Below, piece by piece: positions 35,253 to 43,168 of a stretch of DNA of 64,000 bases. The notes under the pieces were generated by a model, which searched no databases, was not told the DNA's origin, and saw nothing but the letters and a program-made list of their open reading frames with translations. Source of the stretch: Cronobacter condimenti 1330 (lineage in GTDB: Bacteria > Pseudomonadota > Gammaproteobacteria > Enterobacterales > Enterobacteriaceae); assembly GCF_001277255.1 (NCBI RefSeq), contig NZ_CP012264.1, forward strand, positions 1,798,001 to 1,862,000. Direction: 5' to 3'. Each line of letters starts with the position of its first letter. Position 1 is the first letter of the stretch. The position numbers were made by a program, and so were the translations under genes.

Positions 35253-35991
35253 GCATGGCAACTGGTTTGCCGCGGGGGGCAGGGCGTATTCCCGGTTCCG
35301 CCCGGAATATCCGCCTGAGCTTGCCGCGCATCTGGCCAGCATCGCGCCGGATAACCAGAAAGCGCTGGATGTTGGCTGCGGCACAGGCCAGCTGACGCGC
35401 CTGCTCTCGGCGCATTTCCAGGCTGTCACGGGTGTCGACCCGAGTGAAGATCAATTGCGCAATGCTCCCGAAACACCGGGTGTCCGCTATATGGCTTCGC
35501 CTGCTGAGAGCCTGCCGGACGATTTTCATGGCTTTAACCTGATTACCGCCGCGCAGGCTGCACACTGGTTCAGGCTGGATGCTTTTTATAAAGAGGTGCG
35601 GCGCGTCGCGTCGGCAGATGCCATCCTGGCGCTAATTAGCTATGGCGTACTCAGCATCGACGGCGCGGTGGGTGAGCGTTTCAGGCAGTTTTATGACGAC
35701 GAAATTGGTCCTTTCTGGCCCCCTGAGCGGCAGTGGGTTGATTCGGGTTATCGGGATCTCTTTTTTCCCTTTGCGCAGATTCAGGCGCCTGCGCTGGTGA
35801 TTGAGGCGCAGTGGGATCTCAACGCGCTTCTGGGCTATGTCTCGACGTGGTCTGCTGTCAGGCAGGCGCAGCAGAAAGAACAGGAGAATATTGTCACCCG
35901 TTTTGCTGCTGACCTGCACGATCTGTGGGGTGACCCAGGTCAGCACAAAACCATGACGTGGCCTGTCAATATGCGCATAGGCCGGATTTAG
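35233..35991 (+). CDS. Class I SAM-dependent methyltransferase
   Basis: Methyltransferase of 252 residues. Motif I ALDVGCGTGQLTRLL (about residues 37-51) binds SAM, VTGVDPSEDQL holds the acidic residue for the ribose, and FNLITAAQAAHWF is motif IV-V of the UbiE/YcgJ-like (Methyltransf_11) group, which often acts on small molecules such as trans-aconitate or toxins. ATG 35233 lies inside the regulator's end, which suggests translational coupling. The substrate cannot be read from the sequence. Confidence 0.83.
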   Translation: MTKNTTEHGNWFAAGGRAYSRFRPEYPPELAAHLASIAPDNQKALDVGCGTGQLTRLLSAHFQAVTGVDPSEDQLRNAPETPGVRYMASPAESLPDDFHGFNLITAAQAAHWFRLDAFYKEVRRVASADAILALISYGVLSIDGAVGERFRQFYDDEIGPFWPPERQWVDSGYRDLFFPFAQIQAPALVIEAQWDLNALLGYVSTWSAVRQAQQKEQENIVTRFAADLHDLWGDPGQHKTMTWPVNMRIGRI

Positions 35992-36091
35992 CGGTGAAAT
36001 CACGCCGCCAGTCATCATGATGGCGCGCATCGGTATACATACCGGGTTGGCTGATTTTCTTTAACCCGGCCCACAGTTTTTTAAGGGAAAT

Positions 36092-36565
36092 ATGGAAAAT
36101 AACGCAGGCGTAATAACCTTTCGCGCGGCATGTGAAGCGGATCTGCATATTTTAATCGATCTACTTTATGACGATACGCTTGGCGCAACACGTGAGACAA
36201 AAGACGACGCCGCTTATGAGCGTTATCTGGCGGCTTTTCGTCGGATCCAGGCAAGCCAGGATAACACAATCCTTCTGGCGCAACGCGATGAGGAGATTGT
36301 CGGAATGCTCCAGCTAACGATTATACCAGGCTTGTCACATCAGGGCGCGCTCAGAGCGCAAATTGAGAATGTCAGAGTAAAAAAAGCATGGCGCGGCGCC
36401 GGCATCGGGCGACAGTTATTCGCTCATGCGATCGCGTCTGCCACACAAGCAGGCTGCATAATCGTTCAATTGACGACAGACCGACAGCGTCAGGACGCTA
36501 TTCGGTTTTATAAATCGCTGGGCTTCACCGATTCACATTTCGGAATGAAACTGAAGCTGAAGTGA
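36092..36565 (+). CDS. GNAT family N-acetyltransferase
   Basis: Acetyl-CoA dependent acetyltransferase of 157 residues. The CoA-binding motif A is NVRVKKAWRGAGIGRQLFAHAI (residues 90-111), followed by motif B DAIRFYKSLGFTDSHFGMK. ATG 36092 has AAGGG six bases upstream. It lies 100 bases after the methyltransferase on the same strand, perhaps in the same unit. Small-molecule or antibiotic modification is possible but not shown. It is the last intact gene before the prophage remnant. Confidence 0.82.
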   Translation: MENNAGVITFRAACEADLHILIDLLYDDTLGATRETKDDAAYERYLAAFRRIQASQDNTILLAQRDEEIVGMLQLTIIPGLSHQGALRAQIENVRVKKAWRGAGIGRQLFAHAIASATQAGCIIVQLTTDRQRQDAIRFYKSLGFTDSHFGMKLKLK

Positions 36566-36611
36566 GGTGCGGGTTATTTTCAGAAATGACGAATAATACG
36601 CGTCTGGCGTT

Positions 36612-36657
36612 CCACGCTCCGGCCTACCGTATGTGCCGGAGCCGCGAAACAGCGTGG
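36612..36657 (+). repeat. Nested inverted repeats at the left edge of the prophage remnant
   Basis: CTCCGGC/GCCGGAG (36617-36641) is nested inside CCACGCT/AGCGTGG (36612-36657). It could be a folded RNA, a decayed terminator or an attachment-site arm. The stretch 36566-36689 holds no gene. Confidence 0.35.
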
Positions 36658-36689
36658 CTTTAGTCATTATCGGTTCACGTCTGGAATGA

Positions 36690-36977
36690 TGAAGAGGTGT
36701 CTGTTAAACCCGTGGCGATTCAGAAGCCGAAACAGTCAGCGAAGTAGCATGGCAGAAGCTTAAGCCTACCGTTCGCGAGGCTGGATCTGAAATTGTCGTG
36801 AAGAATACCATCTGAACAGAGTTTGCACTGGCGGAGACTGGTGATTACCTGCTGATTGGTATATCGACAGAGGCAGATCCGATTGTGGTCGACGCCGACG
36901 AGGTGCGGCAGGTTATCCGTTATGCCGACACGTCCGAGCGCGTAGTGGATGACTACGCCATCCTGACGGGCATATAA
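36690..36977 (+). pseudogene. Decayed coding fragment, probably phage
   Basis: An open frame from 36708 to 36812 is cut by a TGA (36813-36815) and continues in the same frame to 36977. It reads AWQKLKPTVREAGSEIVVKN before the stop and FALAETGDYLLIGISTEADP after it. A second frame at its start also looks coding, so a frameshift is likely. I do not recognise the protein; the phage label comes from its neighbours downstream. Confidence 0.45.
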
Positions 36978-36978
36978 T
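36949..36978 (+). promoter_or_regulatory. Candidate promoter of the 101-aa membrane protein gene
   Basis: A perfect TATAAT (36973-36978) with ATGACT 18 bases upstream, 44 bases before the GTG start at 37022. It overlaps the end of the decayed fragment. Confidence 0.5.
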
Positions 36979-37021
36979 TTACCTTACGATACTGGATAAA
37001 AATCATTTAACGGGATGAAGA

Positions 37022-37327
37022 GTGATAGAAGGTAAATATTGGTTTGTGGCATGTGTATGCTTTTTAGTTAGCTCAATTCAGCTATATAGGTCAATAACAT
37101 TTCTGTTTAGCGGCATCTATACATTAACCTTCAGAGGATCGCGGCAGAACGAATATATACATAAAAATAAAAGACCTTTTGCGTACTGGTTCCATTTAAT
37201 TTTTGATTTGATAATGAGCGTAATTATGCTTTATGTGAGTTTCTGGTTTATAGACTGGGTACCCTCATTTAAAGAATTGTATGGAATGATAAAAACAATT
37301 TATATAAGCATGAAGTCTGCTTTTTGA
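37022..37327 (+). CDS. Small membrane protein, prophage cargo (moron-like)
   Basis: Family not recognised. It has 101 residues and starts at GTG 37022 after GGGATGAAGA. Two hydrophobic segments (about residues 7-36 and 53-78) flank a basic loop RGSRQNEYIHKNKRP, so it is an inner-membrane hairpin. The region is much more AT-rich than its neighbours, which points to separate transfer. With its own promoter and terminator inside a tail module it has the layout of a phage moron; superinfection exclusion is one possible role (inference). Confidence 0.65.
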   Translation: MIEGKYWFVACVCFLVSSIQLYRSITFLFSGIYTLTFRGSRQNEYIHKNKRPFAYWFHLIFDLIMSVIMLYVSFWFIDWVPSFKELYGMIKTIYISMKSAF

Positions 37328-37377
37328 TGCTCGCCCAGTACCGAATTATAAATTATTTATCAAAAGCTTACATACAT

Positions 37378-37402
37378 AAACTTCGCTCTGGCGGGGTTTT
37401 TT
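37378..37402 (+). terminator. Terminator of the moron-like membrane gene
   Basis: AAACTTCGC, loop TCTG, GCGGGG and T6; the stem has two G-U pairs. Confidence 0.65.
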
Positions 37403-37419
37403 ATTGCCTGAAGAAAACC

Positions 37420-37691
37420 ATGGCGGGAAAAGTAGGGGGGATTGGTCAGGCGAAAGCCAACCTCGACAAACTTATAAGTGACGTGCAGGGGCGTAAGGTT
37501 GTCCGCGCCGTGCAATCGGCGCTGTTAATCGGCGGAGCTCAGGCAGCGCTGTACACACCCATCGACACTTCAACGCTTCTCAACAGCCAGTTTCGCGAGA
37601 TGACGCCAACGGCACAAAGGTGCCTGGCAGGGTGGGCTACTCAGTCAACTATGCGGTTTATGTTCACGATCCGCATGTCACGCAAACCTAA
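37420..37691 (+). pseudogene. Phage HK97 gp10-like / Z-type minor tail protein, frameshifted
   Basis: Starts MAGKVGGIGQAKANLDKLIS at 37420 and reads to SQFREMT near 37605; then the coding frame shifts and continues as NGTKVPGRVGYSVNYAVYVHDPH to a stop at 37691. Both halves fit one gp10-family tail completion protein. Its C-terminal third is missing, replaced by an M-type fragment. Confidence 0.75.
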
Positions 37692-37699
37692 TGTAGCCG

Positions 37700-37928
37700 T
37701 AGTGAGGCCTGGCGACGGTTACGAGCAACGCCAGGTTAAAGGCATCAACCCGCTCATGGATAAGTACTCGCTCGTTATCAGAGGCACCGACGATAACTGC
37801 CGGATCAATCCAGTTAAGCTATCGACGCGTTCCTGAAAGCGAGAATAGTGGTCGAGTCTTTTTACTGGACTCCGTCTGATACCGGAGTACAGAAACTTTT
37901 TGTCTGTCGGTCATGGAGCACCGTTTAG
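37700..37928 (+). pseudogene. Lambda gpM-type minor tail protein fragment
   Basis: RPGDGYEQRQVKGINPLMDKYSLVIRG is the Phage_min_tail signature (GDGYEQ...GIN). After a frame change near 37820 the end IDAFLKARIVVESFYWTPSD and KLFVCRSWS, typical of the gpM C-terminus, runs to a stop at 37928. The N-terminus is lost and it abuts the Z-type fragment. Confidence 0.75.
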
Positions 37929-38003
37929 ACAGGAGGATACTACGAGTTAACGGCTACTTTTGAACACGTAGCAAGATGATTCAGGCAGGCGCATTTAACG
38001 CAA

Positions 38004-38035
38004 CAATAAAGAGACCTTCTTTCAGGTCTCCTTAT
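38004..38035 (-). terminator. Terminator of the antisense coiled-coil gene
   Basis: On the minus strand GGAGACC, loop TGAAAGAA, GGTCTC then TTTATTGTT. It lies about 20 bases after the stop at 38051. Confidence 0.75.
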
Positions 38036-38050
38036 TAAAGGCAAGTCAGG

Positions 38051-38371
38051 TTATAACCCTTTGACCTTTTTAAGTACTGAAGCAACGATCTCTTTCTCTT
38101 TGGAAATTACTTCATCACCGATGTCGGAAGGGTCAAAAGTCGCATCTTCTATTAGTTTGTCAATAGAAATGCCTTTTAGCGAACCCGATGTTATGAGTGC
38201 GGACAGGGTATAGAGAGTAAGCTCACTTCGAATAATGAGATGCTGGGTGTTCCCTTTAATATTCTCGATTTCTGCTTCTATATTCTCTTTCCACTCGGAG
38301 AGCTCAAGGTTTTCTTTCTCAAGCGTTTCGATGCGTTTTTCAAGTTGGGCAATAAGCATATCGGAGGCCAT
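38051..38371 (-). CDS. Coiled-coil protein, antisense prophage cargo
   Basis: Family not recognised. It has 106 residues: about residues 5-40 (AQLEKRIETLEKENLELSEW) form a heptad coiled coil, followed by a helical LTLYTLSALITSGSLKG segment and an acidic, Lys-rich end. It runs against the tail genes, has its own terminator, and the 170 bp on its 5' side could hold its promoter. This layout is that of a moron between tail genes M and L. Confidence 0.65.
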   Translation of the reverse strand: MASDMLIAQLEKRIETLEKENLELSEWKENIEAEIENIKGNTQHLIIRSELTLYTLSALITSGSLKGISIDKLIEDATFDPSDIGDEVISKEKEIVASVLKKVKGL

Positions 38372-38544
38372 AAAGTATCCTTAAGCAGAGGTAATCAGCC
38401 ATCCCCCCTTGCCGATGTTCTCCAGCAAATTTTCGCTGAAGGGCTGAAACCACAACATATAGACTGAGTGGGATATATCCTACCCTGATATTTGATCAGT
38501 TATAGACAGGGCCACTTTCGGGTGGTTTTTTATGGGAGTATTTC

Positions 38545-39144
38545 GTGCGTGACATCCCAGCGGCACTGATTATCGAAAGCGTTGGCGCATTCATTGAACT
38601 CTCCGAGGCAAACCTTCAGTCCTATGGCGGCGATGTAATCCGCTTTCACTCCGGCACCAATGGCTATTACGGTGATGTTGTATGGAAGGGGGGCACCTGT
38701 CCGTCATACCCGATAGCCGTTGAAAGGTTTCAGAGCAATAACGAAGGGGCGTATGGCATGGATTGCTACACGCTTTTTCGTGATGCGTACCATCTGTGCG
38801 GCATCGACCTGCCTGATTTTAAGAGGACACAGGGGGGGCTTCGGGAAGAGAACCTGTATCTCAAAAACATGGAAGCCAATGGTTTCCATCGGGTTGAGCT
38901 GTCGGAAGCCAGGCCCGGCGACGTAATTATTCGCCAGCCTTTCCCTGGCGCTGACTCCTGCCACGCCATGATCCTCCTGCATGAAAATATGGTGCTTCAT
39001 CACGACTGCGCAGGTCACCTGAGCCGCAGGGAGCCTTACAGGCCAGCGTTCATTAAGCAAACTCATTCCATCTGGAGACACGAAAGGTGCTCATCTTTAA
39101 ACTTGCAGGGCATTTACGAAGACATTTCCGAAAGGTCGAGATGA
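38545..39144 (+). pseudogene. Fused remnant of phage tail proteins gpL (N-term) and gpK (C-term)
   Basis: One open frame of 199 codons, GTG start after GGGAG. Residues 1-67 (MRDIPAALIIESVGAF to WKGGTCPSYPIAVERF) match the start of gpL. From about residue 68 it is the NlpC/P60 end of gpK: GMDCYTLFRDAYHLCGIDLPDF with the catalytic Cys, then ARPGDVIIRQPF and CHAMILLHENMVLHH with the His. The JAB half of gpK and most of gpL are deleted. The frame is kept, so a hybrid peptidase-like protein could still be made, but without a tail it has no obvious role. Confidence 0.78.
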
Positions 39145-39595
39145 ATGTTGAGACACCTGCGCAGGGATTAAGGCGGCTGTTGGCACAGAGCCCCCATTTA
39201 AAAAGGACTTCCTGAAAACCCGTATACGCATCCGTATAGCCGGCGAGGAGTTTACTGAAGATTCAGTTCGCCTGTATATGGACAGGAAGCTTCCTGATGG
39301 TTCAACGGTGCATTTCGTGCCAGTAGTAGAAGGTGCCATTTCGGGAACCGTCGCCCTGGTGGCAACGCTCGTGATAGCCGCTGCTTCTGTTGCTTACTCC
39401 ATCTATATGGCCCGCAACATGAAAACTAAGAATGCGGCTGAAGCAGCAGAAAATAACACCATCACAAACAACTCTTTTACCAGCGCTGAAAACTGAGTTG
39501 GTCAGGGGCGGCCGGTGCCTCTTCTTCCTGGAGAGATGGTAGTTGGCTCAAACATAATCTTCGTCGGTATCGACACATCGAACAACCAGGACTGA
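39141..39595 (+). pseudogene. Phage tail assembly protein gpI, broken
   Basis: Starts at ATG 39141, overlapping the previous stop (ATGA): VETPAQGLRRLLAQSP. One C is missing from a C run near 39198; the next frame continues KKDFLKTRIRIRIAGEEFTE to MKTKNAAEAAENNTITNNSF. A TGA at 39494-39496 then interrupts it, and in the same frame VGQGRPVPLLPGEMVVGSNI, the usual gpI end, runs to 39595. So there are two separate lesions. Confidence 0.8.
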
Positions 39596-39617
39596 ATCAA
39601 TTAGCTAAGGTGGCGTT

Positions 39618-40077
39618 ATGTCTTCAGGCGGCGGCAAAGCCAGCACTCCTAAACTTCTCGACGAGAACCTCAAATCAAAACAGTTTTACCGCGTTCTGGA
39701 TCTTATCAGCGAGGGGCCAATTTACCGTCCGGTAGACCAGACGCACCCTTCGTCCTTCATGCTGAACAAAACGCCAATCACCACTCCAAACGGTAATATC
39801 AGCATCAACGGCATTAGTGCAGCATGGCGGCGTGGCTCAGGGACGCAGGCTCCTATGAAGGGATTCTCCGCGATAGAAGCGACCACAGTCGTCAACACAG
39901 AGGTGAAATTTGCAACCCCACTGGTGCGAACTTACAAATCCGGATGTAACGCGCGTACGCTTCAACGTTGGCGTTACCGGTCTGGTTCAGCAGGATACAA
40001 AGGGGAACCAGAAAAACACCTCTGTTACGCTAGTACTTGAAACAAGAACTGCATCGGCAGCCTGGGTCGCTGAATAA
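39618..40077 (+). pseudogene. Phage host-specificity protein gpJ, N-terminal fragment
   Basis: Starts MSSGGGKASTPKLLDENLKS, RVLDLISEGPIYRPVD, typical of the gpJ N-terminus. A frame change near 39928 leads to NPDVTRVRFNVGVTGLVQQD and TSVTLVLETRTASAAW, stopping at 40077. About 150 of more than 1000 residues remain; the receptor-binding part is gone. The remnant ends about 110 bp before the thrS leader. Confidence 0.82.
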
Positions 40078-40221
40078 ACTGTCACCATCAATGGCAAGAT
40101 TTGTATGAGCTTAGCGATGAGTAAAGCCATCGTTGCGTTGATATCGCATTAATAGCTTTATGCATTTTAAAGATGTTACCATTGTCACAGGCGCAGAGTG
40201 ACACAGTGATACGAAAATCGC

Positions 40222-40330
40222 TTTGTGTACCAAAGTGCGTACCAATTTGACGAGTGTTGGTCAGATGGTATCGTAACTTAATGAATGTAAACGCTAATTT
40301 TAATCATATGTGATCTTGCGTGTGGGTCAC
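40222..40330 (+). promoter_or_regulatory. thrS leader with tRNA-like autogenous operator
   Basis: GTGATCTTGCGTGTGGGTCAC (40310-40330; stem GTGA/TCAC) carries CGT in the loop and mimics the tRNA-Thr anticodon arm, 22 bases before the start. Upstream ACCAA/TTGGT (about 40237-40257) can form a second arm, like domain 4 of the E. coli operator. In E. coli ThrRS binds here and blocks its own translation. Confidence 0.7.
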
Positions 40331-40351
40331 CACTGTGAATAAGGATTTATG

Positions 40352-42280
40352 ATGCCTGTTATTACGCTTCCTGATGGCAGCCAACGCCATTACGACCACG
40401 CTGTCAGCCCCATGGATGTTGCCCTGGATATCGGTCCGGGTCTCGCGAAAGCCTGTATTGCCGGCCGCGTGAATGGTGAACTGGTTGACGCCCACGATGT
40501 TATCGAACAGGACGCTCAGCTCGCGATTATTACCGCGAAAGATGAAGATGGACTGGAAATTATTCGTCACTCCTGCGCGCACCTGCTGGGCCATGCCATC
40601 AAACAGCTGTGGCCACATACTAAAATGGCGATTGGTCCGGTTATCGACAACGGCTTCTATTACGATGTCGATCTCGACCACACCCTGACTCAGGAAGATA
40701 TCGACGCCCTCGAAAAGCGTATGCACGAGCTGGCGGAGTCGAATTACGACGTTATCAAGAAAAAAGTTAGCTGGCAGGAAGCGCGCGAAACGTTTGTGAA
40801 TCGCGGCGAAAGCTATAAAGTGGCTATTCTTGATGAAAATATTGCCCGTGACGATAAACCAGGTCTTTATCATCACGAAGAATATGTAGATATGTGCCGT
40901 GGCCCGCATGTACCGAACATGCGCTTTTGCCATCACTTCAAACTGATGAAAACCGCAGGCGCTTACTGGCGCGGCGACAGCAGCAATAAAATGCTGCAGC
41001 GCATCTACGGCACCGCCTGGGCAGATAAAAAAGCGCTGAACGCGTATCTGCAGCGTCTTGAAGAAGCGGCGAAACGCGACCACCGTAAAATCGGCAAGCA
41101 GCTTGACCTGTACCATATGCAGGAAGAAGCGCCTGGCATGGTGTTCTGGCATAACGACGGCTGGACGATTTTCCGCGAACTGGAAACGTTTGTTCGCTCT
41201 AAGCTGAAAGAATACCAGTACCAGGAAGTTAAAGGTCCGTTCATGATGGACCGCGTACTGTGGGAAAAAACGGGCCACTGGGATAACTACAAAGACGCCA
41301 TGTTCACGACTTCTTCCGAGAACCGTGAGTACTGCATCAAGCCAATGAACTGCCCAGGTCACGTGCAAATCTTTAATCAGGGTCTAAAATCATACCGCGA
41401 CCTGCCATTGCGTATGGCGGAGTTTGGTAGCTGCCACCGTAACGAGCCTTCGGGCGCGCTGCATGGCCTGATGCGAGTACGCGGTTTTACCCAGGATGAT
41501 GCCCACGTCTTCTGTACGGAAGAGCAGGTACGTGATGAAGTGAACAGCTGTATTCGCATGGTTTATGACATGTACAGCACGTTCGGCTTCGAGAAAATCG
41601 TAGTTAAGCTGTCCACTCGCCCTGAAAAACGCATTGGCACGGACGAAATGTGGGACCGCGCAGAGGCTGACCTCGCTGTCGCGCTGGAAGAGAATAATAT
41701 CCCGTTTGAATATCAGCCGGGTGAGGGTGCTTTTTACGGCCCGAAAATTGAGTTTACGCTCTATGACTGCCTCGACCGCGCATGGCAGTGTGGTACCGTA
41801 CAGCTCGACTTCTCTCTGCCGTCGCGTCTTGGCGCGTCTTATGTGGGCGAAAATAACGAGCGCCAGGTGCCGGTGATGATTCACCGTGCGATTCTGGGCT
41901 CTATGGAACGCTTTATTGGTATCCTGACCGAGGAGTTCGCCGGGTTCTTCCCGACATGGCTCGCTCCGGTACAGGTCGTGGTGATGAATATCACCGATTC
42001 GCAGTCTGAATACGTTAACGAATTGACCCGTAAACTACAAAATGCTGGCATTCGTGTAAAAGCAGACTTGAGAAACGAGAAGATTGGCTTTAAAATCCGC
42101 GAGCATACTTTACGTCGTGTCCCGTACATGCTGGTCTGCGGTGACAAAGAGGTCGAAGCAGGCAAAGTTGCCGTTCGTACCCGCCGTGGTAAAGACCTCG
42201 GTAGTCTGGATGTCAACGACGTAATAGAAAAGCTGCAGCAAGAGATTCGCAGCCGCAGTCTTCAACAACTGGAGGAATAA
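40352..42280 (+). CDS. thrS: Threonyl-tRNA synthetase
   Basis: Class II synthetase, charges tRNA-Thr and edits Ser-tRNA-Thr. It has 642 residues, as in E. coli. Order: TGS domain, editing domain with HSCAHLLGHA, the SAD domain CRGPH, catalytic core with zinc Cys in MNCPGH, motif 2 RNEPSGALHG, and the C-terminal anticodon-binding domain. I chose the second of two tandem ATG (40352), six bases after AAGGA. It heads the thrS-infC-rpmI-rplT group and is controlled by its leader operator. Confidence 0.98.
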   Translation: MPVITLPDGSQRHYDHAVSPMDVALDIGPGLAKACIAGRVNGELVDAHDVIEQDAQLAIITAKDEDGLEIIRHSCAHLLGHAIKQLWPHTKMAIGPVIDNGFYYDVDLDHTLTQEDIDALEKRMHELAESNYDVIKKKVSWQEARETFVNRGESYKVAILDENIARDDKPGLYHHEEYVDMCRGPHVPNMRFCHHFKLMKTAGAYWRGDSSNKMLQRIYGTAWADKKALNAYLQRLEEAAKRDHRKIGKQLDLYHMQEEAPGMVFWHNDGWTIFRELETFVRSKLKEYQYQEVKGPFMMDRVLWEKTGHWDNYKDAMFTTSSENREYCIKPMNCPGHVQIFNQGLKSYRDLPLRMAEFGSCHRNEPSGALHGLMRVRGFTQDDAHVFCTEEQVRDEVNSCIRMVYDMYSTFGFEKIVVKLSTRPEKRIGTDEMWDRAEADLAVALEENNIPFEYQPGEGAFYGPKIEFTLYDCLDRAWQCGTVQLDFSLPSRLGASYVGENNERQVPVMIHRAILGSMERFIGILTEEFAGFFPTWLAPVQVVVMNITDSQSEYVNELTRKLQNAGIRVKADLRNEKIGFKIREHTLRRVPYMLVCGDKEVEAGKVAVRTRRGKDLGSLDVNDVIEKLQQEIRSRSLQQLEE

Positions 42281-42283
42281 GGT

Positions 42284-42826
42284 ATTAAAGGCGGAAAACG
42301 AGTTCAAACGGCACGTCCGAATCGTATCAATGGCGAGATTCGCGCCCAGGAAGTTCGCTTAACAGGTCTGGAAGGTGAGCAACTGGGGATTGTGAGTCTG
42401 AGAGAAGCTATCGAAAAGGCTGAAGAAGCCGGAGTAGATTTAGTTGAAATCAGCCCTAACGCCGAGCCGCCAGTTTGTCGTATTATGGACTACGGCAAGT
42501 TCCTTTATGAAAAGAGTAAGTCTTCTAAGGAACAGAAGAAAAAACAAAAAGTTATCCAGGTGAAGGAAATTAAGTTCCGTCCTGGTACAGATGAAGGCGA
42601 CTATCAGGTAAAACTCCGCAGCCTGATTCGCTTTCTCGAAGAAGGCGATAAGGCTAAAATCACGCTCCGCTTCCGCGGTCGTGAGATGGCCCACCAGCAA
42701 ATCGGTATGGAAGTGCTTAACCGCGTGAAAGACGATTTGCAAGAACTGGCAGTAGTCGAATCCTTCCCAACGAAGATCGAAGGCCGCCAGATGATTATGG
42801 TGCTCGCTCCTAAGAAGAAACAGTAA
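42284..42826 (+). CDS. infC: Translation initiation factor IF-3 (AUU start)
   Basis: IF-3, 180 residues, checks the start codon in the 30S complex and keeps subunits apart. The frame begins at the rare ATT codon 42284, three bases after the thrS stop, with GGAGG inside the thrS end: KGGKRVQTARPNRINGEIRA is the conserved N-terminus. The AUU start makes IF-3 limit its own synthesis. If a standard codon is required, the frame would start only at 42392 and lose 36 conserved residues. Conserved linker KKKQKVIQVKEIKFRP and C-terminal domain are present. Confidence 0.97.
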   Translation: MKGGKRVQTARPNRINGEIRAQEVRLTGLEGEQLGIVSLREAIEKAEEAGVDLVEISPNAEPPVCRIMDYGKFLYEKSKSSKEQKKKQKVIQVKEIKFRPGTDEGDYQVKLRSLIRFLEEGDKAKITLRFRGREMAHQQIGMEVLNRVKDDLQELAVVESFPTKIEGRQMIMVLAPKKKQ

Positions 42827-42844
42827 GGCCTTCAAGTAGCATTT

Positions 42845-42874
42845 TCTGTGGAGCCTTTGGGCTTCACAGATTTT
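42845..42874 (+). promoter_or_regulatory. Hairpin in the infC-rpmI leader (L20 operator region)
   Basis: TCTGTGGAGCC and GGCTTCACAGA pair around a short T loop, followed by TTTTG. In E. coli L20 binds infC-rpmI RNA here and in a long-range pseudoknot to repress rpmI and rplT. I see the hairpin; the pseudoknot is not modelled. Confidence 0.5.
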
Positions 42875-42899
42875 GTTCGCCTACGTTTCGTTTAATTAA

Positions 42900-43121
<222 letters not shown>

Positions 43122-43168
43122 GCCGTTTAACTTTTAACTTTTTTACAGAATAGAAACAGGAGAGCACT

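Noticed and set aside
38240..38467. 75-codon plus-strand frame in the prophage remnant
   Set aside because: Antisense to the coiled-coil gene with no ribosome site or homology.
40078..40260. Phage attachment site upstream of thrS
   Set aside because: GTACCAA occurs twice near 40220-40240 but no matching copy was found at the left edge of the remnant, and the repeat probably belongs to the thrS leader.
40304..41368. 354-codon open frame antisense to thrS
   Set aside because: Mirror of thrS codons; no ribosome site or recognisable domain.
42392..42826. infC starting at ATG 42392
   Set aside because: Would drop 36 conserved residues; the ATT at 42284 is the known IF-3 start type and sits at a proper ribosome site.
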